Below are positions 22,034 to 33,836 of a stretch of DNA of 64,000 nucleotides, piece by piece. This stretch comes from Xylona heveae TC161. Lineage: Eukaryota > Ascomycota > Xylonomycetes > Xylonales > Xylonaceae. The translations under genes were made by a program, and so were the position numbers. Under the pieces are notes generated by a model, which was given only the letters and a program-made list of their open reading frames with translations, ran no database searches and was not told the DNA's origin. Every line of letters begins with the position of its first letter. The stretch's first letter is position 1. Where the stretch lies: the NCBI RefSeq assembly GCF_001619985.1, contig NW_017264193.1:1679726-1743725 (forward strand). Direction: 5' to 3'.

Positions 22034-25000
22034 GGTGTGTTTTTGGTTTCGTTGATTTTAGGCTTGATGCTGATCAGACCTCAAGGCGCTCTCTCTAATA
22101 ACAATGACCACGAGAGTTGTCAATTGCAGAACACGCCCCGTGACGCACTGCATAATATCAGCATAACTAGCATAAAGTCCCCCTAGCCTTAACTCTCGAT
22201 CCAAGTTATGGGCTTTTCAAGGCGCTTGCATAATTAAACTATTGCATAACTTACCCGTTCACGAGAGGGGGGGCCATAGCTGGAGGGCCGCTATTTCCGG
22301 GCGATTCGGATGCAGCAAGCTCCGAGTCCGACGGGCCGAATAAATAAATCTTAGGCTTGCCTCATAAAGCAAGGCGCTCTGCGATTAGGGAGGCTTGGTT
22401 TTGCACCATCTTTTTAGTCGTGTGCTAGAACACTTGTTGAATAAATATTTTAACTATCTCAAGTGTAAGGGGAAGTTGTCCCACTTTACTTTCTACTGTA
22501 AGAGAAATTACGGTTCTGATATGGGTCTCTTAATATTTACTGTTGAGATTCTTGCAACGTTTTGATAGCAGTCTCGATATAATAGTTATTCATACACAGA
22601 ATCCGTAACTCCAAACTTCCGAAACGCAATGTTCGCTAAATTTACCGAGACTTCTGGGGAAGGATATCACGCGGAAGGTTAACTAATTCTCCAGTAAATT
22701 AGTTAATCGAAAGCCTCAGTTCTAGGGATGTCGCAAGGTGACTTTCAGGCATAACTTACAATCCACCGACATAAAACTGAAACGTTCTCACCCGTCTCGG
22801 TGCATAGAAGTTGTCCCGGCAGGCAAAGTTTTGTATAACTATTGAAAGTCCACAACAAATTATGCTGTAGCTTAGCTAATCAGTCTAATAACACTCATCT
22901 ATTATCCGGAGGTGGGTTATTGTTCAATTTGACAACCGCCTTCATAGACAAAAATGATCGGAAATATACTATCAATAACCACGCGAGGGCAATGCTCCTC
23001 AAGACGACATTACTTCAACATGGTTTGATCTCGGATTCAACCATTGTGCACACGGTGCATGCCAGTGCATATCACCCATCATACCGGAAAGTGCTGCCGG
23101 TCAGTGAGAGACAAAGGATATCCACGTCAAAGACTTTTGTTGAACATCAGCCAGTCCCAGAGGTGGCAACCACTTGGCAAAGTTAAAATGACTCGACGCC
23201 CAAAATTACCAATGGCTTGCTGTAACCGCCGGGCCGCAGAAGCAACGTGGCTTTATTCTAAACTCGCAGCAGCCAGCATTGGCATGCTTGGACAGGGGGA
23301 AATCACTCCCATTGATCGTCGCATGGCGTTGAATAGTCTACAAGGGTTAAGGAACCGTGGCTTGGTGAGAAGAAGTGTAAATCCACCACTAAATATTAGT
23401 TTTGCCGTCGATTGGCAAAAAGTATGCCCCGCTGCAAGGGTACCAGGAGCCAGAAAAAGAAATCAGGTGATGTTATGGATATGTAGTAACTAGCGCAGAA
23501 GAGTCGGAGGGGCACAAAGAGGGGGGAATACAAAGGTATATGCAGTAAATGTGAAAGGGTCCGCATGTTAATCTAGCATGCACTGGCAAAAAAGAAACGG
23601 CACAGCGAGAACCTCTTTGGAACTAAAGAGTTTCGACGTTAGGCACCAGCGCAAGCACAGGCCAGGCTAGGCGGCCAGGCTTCCACTAGAATTTCTGCAC
23701 TGTAGCAATAACAAAAGCCCCAACGAGCGTGGAGACGCGTAGGTCTGTAAGTTACTTGGGGTGAGCTATCAGGGCGACCTACTGTAGCGAGGGGTTCTTA
23801 GTGGTCATAGTATTATATAGTAGAATAGCTACACCGAGGAGTCTAGGTAGACAGGCTTAGCGGAGCGGAGAAGATAGTTGATATTTGCTTTTGGCGGGAC
23901 AGAGAAGAGTTCCCAATATTGGCAGGGAGATCTGTTGATCCGTGCGGTTTCAACTATCTGAGACGATCAAGCATTTTTGAAAAATAAAAATAAAATAAAT
24001 TAGTCAAGCCCGAACAATTCAGCTGGATTTGCGCACTTTCCCACGGTCCTGTCAATCTTCAGTAAATCCGAAGGAAAGTGTAAAATACCTCAACAACTGA
24101 TTGCACGGTTGATCAAGGATACAATGCAGGGCTCTTATTGTGATGATTCAAGAGGTCAGAGCGGGAGCTTTTCAGAGCCTGCATCTGATACCGTAAAACG
24201 TCAAGCCCAAGCTTCTCGAGCCGATTTAGCCGATGGGGTATTTCTCTGCCTGGACGGCCGGACAGTGTTGGACCCGAATTGACAAGGTTACAGACCAATA
24301 ATTTACACCTAAAGGGTTAGAAGTTGCATATTGTTACCTGTGCTGTAATATGGAACGATATCTGGATGGTACAGAACGTTCTATTTGAAAAAGTTTGCTA
24401 CGAGACGTCTCAGTATTATCTACAGTCATATGCTGCTTTGAAATTCCAAAGGCTGCGACGGACTTCATTCTGTTGGATTGAATACTCTCGGCAACTTCGG
24501 ATGGAAGAAGCAATATAAAGTGTTGAATTCACGGGACGGCTTGCACAGAACTCGAAGTCAACCAGGAGCACAGGTTTGGTCGCCCGCCCAAGGTCTAGAG
24601 ATCTCCATCTCTGCTCAACGACAGCGCCTCATGACGGGATATCAAGAAGCATTGGTACACGATTGGCCGCCTGACTTGCGTGATCGGCGGAAAGAAGACA
24701 AAGAGGGTGCGAAAGGTGGAGCTTAGCTATGGTATTCAAGACCATCTCTTGTTTCATATTCGCCGCCAGCTGCGGGTGGTTGAGAAGAGCCTATCTCTGT
24801 TACAGGTACAAGCAAGCATCCGCGGGCCGAGGGTTCAAAAACGTTGTATGCGCATGGGCTCGATCGCAATACTGTCCCGTGCGTAATCTCACGGATGCAC
24901 AGTAAATGCGGTCAAGGGAAGGGGACTTCTCAATCAAAATAGTTTGAATTTTCAGAAGCGTTCTGTTGATCTTTAGTCGTAAAATCGCACGATAGAGAAC

Positions 25001-25256
25001 CTAGTAGCTCAGATTTTCTTATGTCGGCTGCTCTATGCATGGTTGATGATTCGAGTTGAAGCGACAGCCAAGTTCACGAATAGAAATGGAACCATCTAGA
25101 ACTGATCTGATTCGGACCGTATTGCAGCGATATCGGTTTAATAAGGAATGATTGACAAGTTTTACCTGGCATTTGGCCAAGAAAAGGGTCCCACATGTGC
25201 CATGGCCCACAACGGCGTTAAGGCGAATCCACCTGACACGACGGACGAGCACAGTC

Positions 25257-25991
25257 TTAGAGTCTCGAGGCTTCCACTGCTGGGGATCCCCAGATCGTTA
25301 TCCCAACAAGAGCGTGAATATCAGTCGTAATTGCCTCTGCGGTGGACCATAGTTGCGACAGTGAAGAGAGGTAGGGAGGTAAAAACGAAGCTAAAATCCA
25401 GCCGCGCAAGAGAGAGCTGGGTCTCCCGAAGATCGGGTCCACAGAGGCCCTGTACGGAGACATGAACAAGTCTTTGGAAGCGGCATGGTCAGTAGCCGAA
25501 ATGGAATCGCACAGTGCACTCTTGCTTGGCTTTGCCTGGTCAGGACACCGGTGGGCGAAGCGTGAGTAGTAGTGCGACCCCCTTGAAGGAGGACGGATAT
25601 CGTTTCCACTGCGGCCGAACATCTCAGCTGGATACAGCCACGTTGGGAAGGAGGTCATAGACGTATCATAGGGGACCTCGAAAAAGCAGCTCGAAACCTT
25701 TGGTAGCTTAAAGATTATCCCGAGTAAGAGGCCGCTTGGACCACCTTTCCATTGACTTGGAAACTTGGTCCTGCGTTTGGGAAGGCACTGACGACATTGA
25801 CATTGTGCAAATAGAGGGCGCAGACTCCTGGAAATATTATTGATAATCCAGGTTTCAACTGTTTTTGCTGCTGGAAGCGACCTTTCGCGATCAAATGAAT
25901 TTAGATCAGGGAGATGCAATTGGACTTTCGTTAAGTCCGTGACAGTGCTCGTAGAATTGCCCGTTGTTGGAAAGGACGAGGGCATATCCAT
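25257..25991 (-). CDS. orphan ORF, 244 residues, function unknown
   Basis: An uninterrupted frame with ATG at 25991; the open frame itself extends a further 24 codons upstream. By a simple random-sequence estimate a frame this long is unlikely by chance in 64 kb. The product has a Cys cluster (QCQCRQCLP), then aromatic/Pro-rich sequence (FEVPYDTSMTSFPTWLYPAE). This loosely recalls the region before ankyrin repeats in some fungal proteins, but no ankyrin repeat follows. It may be a lineage-specific gene, a relic of such a gene, or a chance frame. There is no supporting neighbour. Confidence 0.3.
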   Translation of the reverse strand: MDMPSSFPTTGNSTSTVTDLTKVQLHLPDLNSFDRERSLPAAKTVETWIINNISRSLRPLFAQCQCRQCLPKRRTKFPSQWKGGPSGLLLGIIFKLPKVSSCFFEVPYDTSMTSFPTWLYPAEMFGRSGNDIRPPSRGSHYYSRFAHRCPDQAKPSKSALCDSISATDHAASKDLFMSPYRASVDPIFGRPSSLLRGWILASFLPPYLSSLSQLWSTAEAITTDIHALVGITIWGSPAVEASRL

Positions 25992-27187
25992 GCTTAGCGC
26001 GAACGCGGCGGCTCCAGCTGGATTGGTCCGCGCATGCTCCTGACAATTAGCAGAGACACACACTCATGGGCACAACGAGACTATGGCCAAATGGCGGTGA
26101 CCGACAAAATGGTTCATCTCTCTCAAAGTGCTGACCACCAGGAATGAATGTTGCAGTGGTTGGGTCCGACGACTAACTATGACGGTCTTCGAAAGATTGA
26201 GGGATGGATGAGACACACAGACGGGTACGTATTGTGGGCTAGAAAGGGGATAGAGAAAAGTGATAGGGCTGGCCGTTTGTGCGGCAGTGCGTCAGATATT
26301 GGGGCCCAGGTGGTCACCCTCTCCCTTCTCCCGTGCGGGCGCGTTGCGAGAGATGGCGAAGAGGGTTCATGTCAGACAGGGATACCCTATCAAGTGGCGG
26401 ATACTGCATTTTGATAGAAGTTGGTGCGAGGGGGTTTAGTATGAGGGCGTAAGTGGTAGAAGTAACTTAGTCAAAGTGTGCTGGGGGGTTGACCAGCGAT
26501 ACAGACGACGTTTCCGACCCCCTTGAACAACACGTTAGTTTAGGGTCTCGCCCGCCAGTCCAACAAAGGACGACAACAACTTCAGCAAATCAACGTGGGA
26601 GCCAGGGGGGCCAGTGAGGGTGAGGGAGATTGGTAAGGCAGCAGGTATATTTAGACGTCTGACAAAGCAACCTGCGATCATAATGTGGCTACCTATCATA
26701 TCCTTTTGACTGGGTACCTTAAGGCACCTACCTAACCTAAGATATAACTACTGTTTTCATGTGCTCGAGCAAACCCGTATTAACATAACAAACCCCAAGG
26801 ATGAGCTGAAAACGAGCGAGGGCCGGATACTGAATGAAGAGATCGAGCGACTTGAGACGACAAGAGATGGAATAATGGAAATCAGGTGAGAGTCGGCGAT
26901 TTGGAAAAGCATCGTGCGAGACAAATATAACTGTCCGAATTCGTCCAGGACGAAAGTGGGATCCGACCAGGGGTATCGCCATTCAAACTTGACAATCAAT
27001 TATACTGTGGTTGATGTTTCTCTCTTGCCAAGGTCTTTGGGTGTTGACGTGCTTCTCACCATACGATACGAGTACTTTCCTCTTGTTTCTCCCCTTGAGT
27101 TTAACCGAGCCCATACCTGGTCGACCACGAAACACGTGGCCCCATCCTGCTCTTCTTCTCCCAATTTGGTGATGAGTGCGAGGTGAC

Positions 27188-27208
27188 TACCAGGTGAGTA
27201 ACCTGGTA
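27188..27208. repeat. short perfect hairpin, 8-bp arms
   Basis: TACCAGGT and ACCTGGTA are exact reverse complements separated by GAGTA. It is intergenic and its role is unknown. Confidence 0.4.
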
Positions 27209-28496
27209 ACAATCATAGCTCTTGCTCGAGGGACCGGGGTGGATAGTGAGAGTGCAGTACTTCCGATAGCTGGCGCGTAGGTAACAGTGCAGGGCATACG
27301 TAGTACATCATCCACTCCCTGCGCAAATTTCCCAACTGGAGATTTTATTATTGCGGAGAATAATAATTGGCGATGATGACGATGATATTGTCCGTTTCAA
27401 ACCAGGTTCGTCCAGCTCACTTTCTCCATTTCAACGTCACTAGCAACTAGTTTCTTGCTTTCTGTTAATGCTGGTCGCAATGGATTTATAAGCCATCTTC
27501 ACCTACTGTCATTTCCAATTGATCTGATCTCGGAATCGCCTTTGACGCTTCGGGGGTACCGACAAGCAACACTGACCGTATCTCCGAAATTCAAATTGTT
27601 ACACTTGGCTGCCTTGGGCGAAAGCTGAACCTTGGCGCGACGGTCCATGATAGGGACACACCCCAATCTCGATATACAAACGAGTTCGAGTAAACAAAGC
27701 TGTAGCACTGTAGCTATCACATTTTTGCGGATTTCATTTCCTCAATGGAACAACGGAGAAGTAATAAGAAAAGCAAAGGTTAAGCCAAAAGTTAATATCG
27801 CAGATTCGGGATTGATTACCGTAGCTGTCGCGTTATTTTGTTCTACAGACATTGGCAAGTTGGTCTTGAAACGTACCCCCAGCATGTCTCAATCGGGATG
27901 AAGGTCTACACGATTTGTCCCACGTGCTTTTCGCCGAGAGGGGATCAGAGAAAACTGCAAGCACCTGAGCTTTGCAATGAAGGGTCTCCCGAGCAGGAAG
28001 TGCTCAACTCGGACGACCACACACCTCTCGGCACACATCAGGGTTTCATTTGAATTTGAGCGTTAAAATGATTTGAGATAGAGTAGTACACTCTTCCCTT
28101 TTTTACATGTGCAAACACAAATAATCGTAGGCAGAAAAGGACCAAGCTCAAGCGAAACTGGAATGGTCTCAGCTCCTAGGTACAAGCCGGCCGAAAGATG
28201 GTCCGGTTGAAGTTTAAGTTTGGTCCTAGGCAGTGATGGATGACGATAGGGGTTCAAGCTGATTACATGATCAACGGCGGAACGAATTCCAACCGTCAAA
28301 ACCCAACCACCCGATCCACGCATGCGGATAAGGTGTCCGCAGCACGCTTGGATCAAATCGGACACGGTGTAAATGTTTGTCCATCTTTTGACTTTTCAGA
28401 AGAAGGGATAGAGCCTGCAGTGCCTGGGATCTGTGACTCAGGTTCAAAGGGTCGAGATCGGTCTTCGACGTACCCGTGTATACAGCTCATCTCCCA

Positions 28497-28524
28497 AGCT
28501 CGTAGCTCGTAGCTCGCAGCTCGC
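28497..28524. repeat. tandem heptamer AGCTCGT/C, four copies
   Basis: Two AGCTCGT units are followed by two AGCTCGC units without spacing. It is a minor minisatellite in the gene-poor region. Confidence 0.8.
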
Positions 28525-29442
28525 AAACCCAGGGTGTGCCGATGACGCACGTTGGATTGCAGCGTCGTCTCTCCGCGCGTCGGGTTATTTTTCTCGTTTC
28601 TCCCCCAACAAGGGCGCTTCGAAGGTTTGGCAACTGTGTGTTCGAATGGACGAGCCAAGGACCTGCGCACGTCCATAAGGTAGGCTTGTCAGCGATAAGA
28701 AGAAACCAGTGAAGACCATTCGAAGCTATTTTTCACGGGTAAGGTATGCACAGCCTTGGCCAAGAGTGGGACATGTATGTGTAATTGGAATTTTTACGGA
28801 TTCTTTGACGCGCGACGCCTTACGAATGACTTGTCGAGTTTGTGTGGTATGTGCGGAACCGTGTGGGAGTAAAGGATGCGGGAGGCGGGATGCGGGTTTG
28901 CGGGATGGAGATGCAACGACGGGATCACTGTATTTGCAATAGAAAGGGAAAAGCATGTTTCGAGTGCATCTCTCTGTTTCTGATCGTCGCAGGTGGAACA
29001 CTAAAAGCACACAAAGCAAGAAGAGGGAGCCAGCGGGAACGAGATGCCACTTTCGGGGCTTCATGCCCGCGAGGGCGAATCATTTCTTGGGGAGGGGTCT
29101 GCAGGCTGTGGTGGTAATGGGGGTGGGATCGAAGCCGTGCTCACCGTCAGTTTTGGGAGACGAGTGCGAAGGATGAGTGATGAGGCGGTTGAAGAAGTCG
29201 GTGACGATGGAGGAGATGTACAGAAATTCCATAATGGGGGGATCTTAATCTTTTTGATTTCAAATATCTGGAGCGGAGGCTTGGGGTGGGGATGATTATG
29301 CAGCCCTATCCTGTCGTTTGTGTGTTGTTTTGCCTATAGTGAGGGAGGGGGGGGGGGTACTCGTAGTGTGGGTGGGAAAGTAACCTTTTTGGCCAAAGGG
29401 CGTGGTGATTAGGGAGAATGTGGTGAGCACACGCAGGAAATA

Positions 29443-29470
29443 CAGTACTAGCCCATAAATGACGGCAATT
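29443..29470 (+). repeat. left terminal inverted repeat of the Tc1/mariner element
   Basis: This 28-base end matches the reverse complement of 30762-30789 at 22 positions. It begins with CAGTAC next to the flanking TA. Confidence 0.85.
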
Positions 29471-29621
29471 TCCACAAATGCCACCCCAACCATCCTCCGG
29501 ACCACAAAATATATTCATGGATAACTCAATGAGAAATTGATATTAGAACTTGTATTTTGGCATATAAATAGAGTAGATAGTGACTTTAAAGAATATCAAT
29601 TTATTATTGCTAAATCCTGGG

Positions 29622-30704
29622 TCAGTATTTTGTGTACCATCCACCTGCTGCAATTACTGCCTCGATCCGTCGGGGCATACTCTCCACTAAAGAAACAAAT
29701 ATTTCCTCACTAATTGCATCCCAGCCTGCCTTCAAAGCATCAAAAAGTCTTCTCTCAGCCCTCCAATCTACCGATGTATCGTCAAGGAGCTCTGGATGGT
29801 GCTTATAAAGCCATTCTTTAAGCATATGCCAGGCGTGCTCTATAGGGTTCAAATCTGGTGAGTACGGGGGCCATTCCATCACTGGTATTCCATGATCCTG
29901 AAGCCATTGTCGCGCAATTCTTGCCCGGTGTATTGAGGCATTATCATGCATGAAGGTGAGGCCTGGCTCATAGATCTGGGGGATCCCTTCTTCAAGAACT
30001 GAGATATATGATGCTGCACTAGAGCCACCCCGAGCGGAGAGGGGATCTCCTGGCATATCAATTAAATCAGTCCTCCCACCAGTGTAAAATCCACCCCAGA
30101 CCATGATGGTTAAGTCCCTGCCCTTGCTGTATGGTTGAATCATAACTTTCTTCCATTTTTCATGTGGCTTTCGGAAGACCCAGCAGCGCTGTTTTCCTGC
30201 ACCACGCTCCACCAAACACTCATCTGTCCATATGATGGAATACCACTCCTGAACCCAGTCGCGACGTGCCAAACACCATTCATATCTCTTCCGTGCAGCC
30301 TCAGGACCAAGCCGGGGCTTTTTTTGAGCGATCCATTTTGAAATTCCAGACTCTCCAAGCATTCTTTTGATGGTGTTGCAGGAGACATCAAGCTGAACTT
30401 CTTCGATCAATTGCTTATAATTTATAGTTGGGTCTTTGCGAATTAATCGCTCAATTAGTCGTATTGATCGATCGCTCAACTTTTTAGGCCGTCCAGGACG
30501 TTTTTCAGGGCTTGGATTGCCTGTATCATGGTAACTTTCCACCGTACGTTTGACAGTGGAGTATGGTATTTTGAACTGCTTAGAGATCTCAGCATTCGTA
30601 TGCTTCAGTTTTGAGGCCGAACAAACTGCAACGCGTTCAGAGTTACTCAGCTCTCTCCGCCTAACAATATTGCTGGCAATTGGAGCCAGCGGCCTCCTCA
30701 GCAT
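29622..30704 (-). CDS. Tc1/mariner transposase, DD34E
   Basis: Single-exon gene of 360 residues. The ATG at 30704 is the first one inside the element's inverted repeats; the frame continues upstream but leaves the element. The N-terminal part has paired helix-turn-helix character (RRRELSNSERVAV, then NAEISKQFKIPYSTVKRTV) followed by a GRPKKL hook-like linker. The catalytic triad is visible as WTDE, MHDNAS and NPIEHAW, with exactly 34 residues between the second Asp and the Glu. The PPYSPDLNPIEHAW signature is intact, and the protein ends GGWYTKY, as many fungal Tc1-like transposases do. No stop interrupts it, so it may be functional. Confidence 0.95.
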   Translation of the reverse strand: MLRRPLAPIASNIVRRRELSNSERVAVCSASKLKHTNAEISKQFKIPYSTVKRTVESYHDTGNPSPEKRPGRPKKLSDRSIRLIERLIRKDPTINYKQLIEEVQLDVSCNTIKRMLGESGISKWIAQKKPRLGPEAARKRYEWCLARRDWVQEWYSIIWTDECLVERGAGKQRCWVFRKPHEKWKKVMIQPYSKGRDLTIMVWGGFYTGGRTDLIDMPGDPLSARGGSSAASYISVLEEGIPQIYEPGLTFMHDNASIHRARIARQWLQDHGIPVMEWPPYSPDLNPIEHAWHMLKEWLYKHHPELLDDTSVDWRAERRLFDALKAGWDAISEEIFVSLVESMPRRIEAVIAAGGWYTKY

Positions 30705-30761
30705 GTTGCTGTCTATTGTTGAATAAAAATGCTCATGATGGTGGACGCGACGCGTCGGAAG

Positions 30762-30789
30762 AATTGCCGTGATTTTTGGCGAGGTACTG
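30762..30789 (-). repeat. right terminal inverted repeat of the Tc1/mariner element
   Basis: Reverse-complement partner of 29443-29470. The transposase start codon lies 58 bases inside this repeat. Confidence 0.85.
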
Positions 30790-32842
30790 TACCTAGGTAC
30801 CTCCATACGGACGTAGTGGAAGTCGAAAGCACAAGTGATTAACTTATTGAGTATTTGCACGCGGGAGGGTCTGTTGCATAGTAGCCATGGGATGCCTGCC
30901 CACACCCGTACAAAATATGCATCTGCCATCAGCTACGATAGGTAGCTTGTCTACTTCAGTAACTTGGAGCAATCTCGTGCAATATATTGTACTGTACAGC
31001 CTTCATAATTCGCCATCGCTCCTTCCTTGGTACATCCTTAAGGCTGTTCGCTTAACCAGCAAAACGGGGACCCCCAGCCGAGCTTGGCGCGGGATCGAAG
31101 CGACCAAGGTGCCAAAGGGAACCGAAATAATAATCAGGGCGCTTTGCCTTGTTCGTTTACCCATTCTTTGGCACCTCTTTTGGCCCACCCGCACGAGTCA
31201 CAGGGTTAATGGATGCCTGATTCGCTCTTCCGGTACGTGCGAAAGCCGATGTCCGACTGAATATGAAACAAGGCACTACTGGTTAAGTTAATGAGTAATT
31301 CAGTCATTATTTCCCTTCTCGGTCGCCCTGATCCCTGGAAAGTTTATAGAGTTTAATTAATTGTATTGCGATGAAAACGATGGCAACACAGGGCAACCAT
31401 ACTTTGTGGGGAAGTAATAGAGCGTGGTGCGCGTGTCCCGGAGCTGTTGAGAAATCCAAAGCGATATTTGCTCCATCCGGGGGAAATAAGGTGTGCTCAG
31501 CTGATTATTCACTGCTCTGCCTACAAGAGAGAATGTACAGTAGAACAGAGTGCGGAAATGTTTTGCGGATATCTGGTTATGAATGCATGTGCACGTATGG
31601 TTCTGCTCGCATTGGTTTCCTCGTTTCATCATCCAATTTGAACCATGTCTCGAGTTCCGGCCTTTTGCTCAAGGTATCCCCGCTGCGGCCGATTCTCCCG
31701 GATGATTAATTATGAATTGGAATCCCAGCCGACGAGCTGGACGAAAGTGTCCGAGCCCGTTGTGCACTAGTTTGCAGGGGGAGTCGGACTGTAGGGTAGC
31801 ATCAGCCTTTGTCCGCTGCCAGAGCTTGGCCTCGTTGGCCCTTGACCTGAATTGGTCAACTCAGCCTCTCTATCCAACGTGAAAGGGAAAAGAGGATGAG
31901 TAACTTATCCTGACACCCGCTATGCTATACTCACGCATAACAAATCCACTGCCTATCCGTACACGCACCGCACTGCGTTCCCCCCCAATCCTGCCACACC
32001 ATTCATCCACCCACCCCCAATAACAGCGACCACATACCTTTCTCAACTAAACCTACTACCTACCTATAGCGACTTGCAACTACTAATCCACCCATCCCTC
32101 CCCCTCCACAACTCGACAGGACCCGTCTTCGTCACGGCCCATGGCGTGCATGGGTCCCTTATCCAATTGCCAAAACGTTCGCCTGCCCACCCTCCAGGGC
32201 GGCGCAACTCCGTCACCCGCCGTCCATGATGGCGGTTCCGGCTTAGAGCTCGCACCTGGCTCCTGCGGCCCCAGAGCAGGGGGCCACGAGTTGTTTCTAA
32301 CCCACCCGCGACGTATGCGACGTTGCTCCGCCGGAGGTCCGGGAGAGGATCCTCCTTCCTGCCAGCCATGGGGCGGCTTGCGTTGATAAATACAGCCTTG
32401 CCAGCCTCGTAGACACCTTCGACTTCAATCGGAATTTTCTGTCACTGCAATCTCTTGCTCCCTTACTTTTCCTTCTGCCTCTGCAACATCCCCCACCTTT
32501 AGCCTGATACAACAATACAAGATACCAAAACATCTGAGGCTCTTATATACCTATCATCTCCTCCGTCCTCCCGCTGCTCTATATAAGTTGTTGACTCCAG
32601 CTCTGCCCCACACCAACACCAACATACGTACAAGGACGACTATCATACGTTATATATAAATAGTTCTTGATTATCTGGCAAAGGCCCGTCATTGTTCCCA
32701 AGAACTATCTACGCAATCCATACATATACATTAATTATCCGTCTCGTTGCCTCTGCTTTGTGACCAACGCTGTCTGATCACATATACACACTCTGCTCCA
32801 TTTATCTACGGCAGCTTCGCACGCAAGCCAGAAGCTAGCAAG
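30790..32842. other. intergenic: long upstream region of the bZIP gene
   Basis: About 2 kb with no convincing gene. The stretch from about 32100 to 32380 is GC-rich and flanked by C-rich, T-poor sequence, and is open in short frames on both strands without domain content. A TATA-like element at 32580 suggests a leader of about 200-230 nt for the bZIP mRNA. Confidence 0.45.
32580..32587 (+). promoter_or_regulatory. TATA-like box of the bZIP gene
   Basis: TATATAAG lies 256 bases upstream of the bZIP start codon. Its spacing implies transcription starting near 32610-32620. Confidence 0.4.
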
Positions 32843-33836
32843 ATGAGCCGACAATACTCGTCAACTGCCACCTACGCGGCAACGCCCGCTTCCAGATACT
32901 CGAACAGCCACGGGACCAGCAGTGCATTCAGCGAAAGTGCAAACCCAAACGAGGATTGGACCAAAATTTCGGACCTGGCTGAACGACGACGAATTCAGAA
33001 CCGCATTGCTCAGAGGAATTATCGTATGTTTAATCCATCTATTTGCTACACGAATTTCTCATTCTAACATTTTCCGAAAACAGGCAGAAAACTGAAGAGA
33101 AGACTAGAGGACTTGGAACGACGAGCGGCATCCCCGCCGCAGACAGCGGCCGAGGTGAACAAGACGTACAGCAGTCAAGCCCAAACTGGCGATGACAACC
33201 AGACCGTGCCAGGAAATGCCATGCCTGTGGTTGTGGAACCTTCTGTGTGCAAACCAGCCTCACCTTCTCCGCTCATGAACAATCATCCCTACCGCCAGTC
33301 GTTCGATGACCGAAATAGTATGTTTTCACATCAATACACCCGACAGCTGTCCACCTCACCGCCGCCCTTTTCGTATTCGTATCCCGCAGACTCGGCTGTC
33401 TTCATGCCATACCCTCAGCATTTGGCCTACCACGCCATGCCCCTCACAGCATCCGACCTGTCGACACATACGAATTATCTGGCACCACTTTCCAGTGCTG
33501 CTGGCATCTTGCCTTCGACAGAAACCTGCATTAAAGAAGAGTCCAACTTTTATGCAGACGAGGAAATGTTAAGTCCCTTCAGCACAAGTTATGCATTAAT
33601 GGCGGGAATGGACATACCGACGCGGCCGTACCATGACGCCAGTCTTCAAGTAAGTCTGTCTAATTTCACAATTCATTTTTTTAAAGGTTCCATTTAACTA
33701 ACAGCCTCTTTAGCAGACGCCACCTCTGTCGCAATCGTTTGATCCGTCAGTGGCTCCTTCGCCATCGGAATCATCGATAGCGTTCCCAACTACACCTGGT
33801 TCTTCACCAGGCTCACCTCTTCTTTTCGTAATGTGA
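32843..33836 (+). CDS. bZIP transcription factor with very short zipper
   Basis: Exons are 32843-33023, 33084-33649 and 33717-33836, giving 288 residues. The basic region, residues about 47-74, contains RRRIQNRIAQRNYR with the bZIP signature N-x7-R (Asn53, Arg61). Intron 1 interrupts it at Arg61. Leucine heptads are minimal (Leu64, Leu71) because Pro78 and Pro79 follow, so dimerisation through a classic zipper looks weak. The rest is Ser/Pro/Tyr-rich, likely an activation region. It ends in TTPGSSPGSPLLFVM. The last intron ends TAGCAG, a tandem NAGNAG acceptor, so some mRNA may include one extra Gln codon. Targets are unknown. Confidence 0.88.

Larger units (their letters stand above)
22034..29442. 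other. gene-poor region, about 7.4 kb
   Basis: No recognisable conserved gene lies in this stretch. Only short ORFs are present, except one 244-codon frame (25991-25257, minus), listed separately. It includes a 4 x 7-bp tandem repeat (28497-28524), a short hairpin (27188-27208) and an 11-G run near 29346. The transposon at 29443 sits at its right edge. Its length stands out against the tight spacing of the 8-22 kb genes. Confidence 0.5.
29443..30789 (-). mobile_element. Tc1/mariner-type DNA transposon, apparently complete
   Basis: The element is 1,347 bp and encodes one transposase. Its two ends are inverted repeats: the left reads CAGTACTAGCCCATAAATGA and onward, the right on the opposite strand reads CAGTACCTCGCCAAAAATCA and onward. 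Over the first 28 bases 22 match without gaps, including an identical ACGGCAATT block. TA dinucleotides flank both ends (29441-29442 and 30790-30791), as expected for TA target-site duplication in this superfamily. The transposase frame is open throughout. Together these features suggest a fairly recent arrival. A palindromic GTACCTAGGTAC overlaps the right junction. Confidence 0.9.

Noticed and set aside
23780-23900. TATATAGTAG/ATAGCTA-type AT-rich patch suspected as an old repeat end
   Set aside because: No partner copy, target duplication or coding remnant could be found in the window.
29622-30929. Longer transposase frame starting at 30929
   Set aside because: The upstream part lies outside the inverted repeats. 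The ATG at 30704 is the first inside the element and precedes the DNA-binding domain.
32064-32386. ORFs on both strands in the GC-rich block upstream of the bZIP gene
   Set aside because: The frames are kept open by base composition only. They have no domain content and lie where the bZIP promoter is expected.
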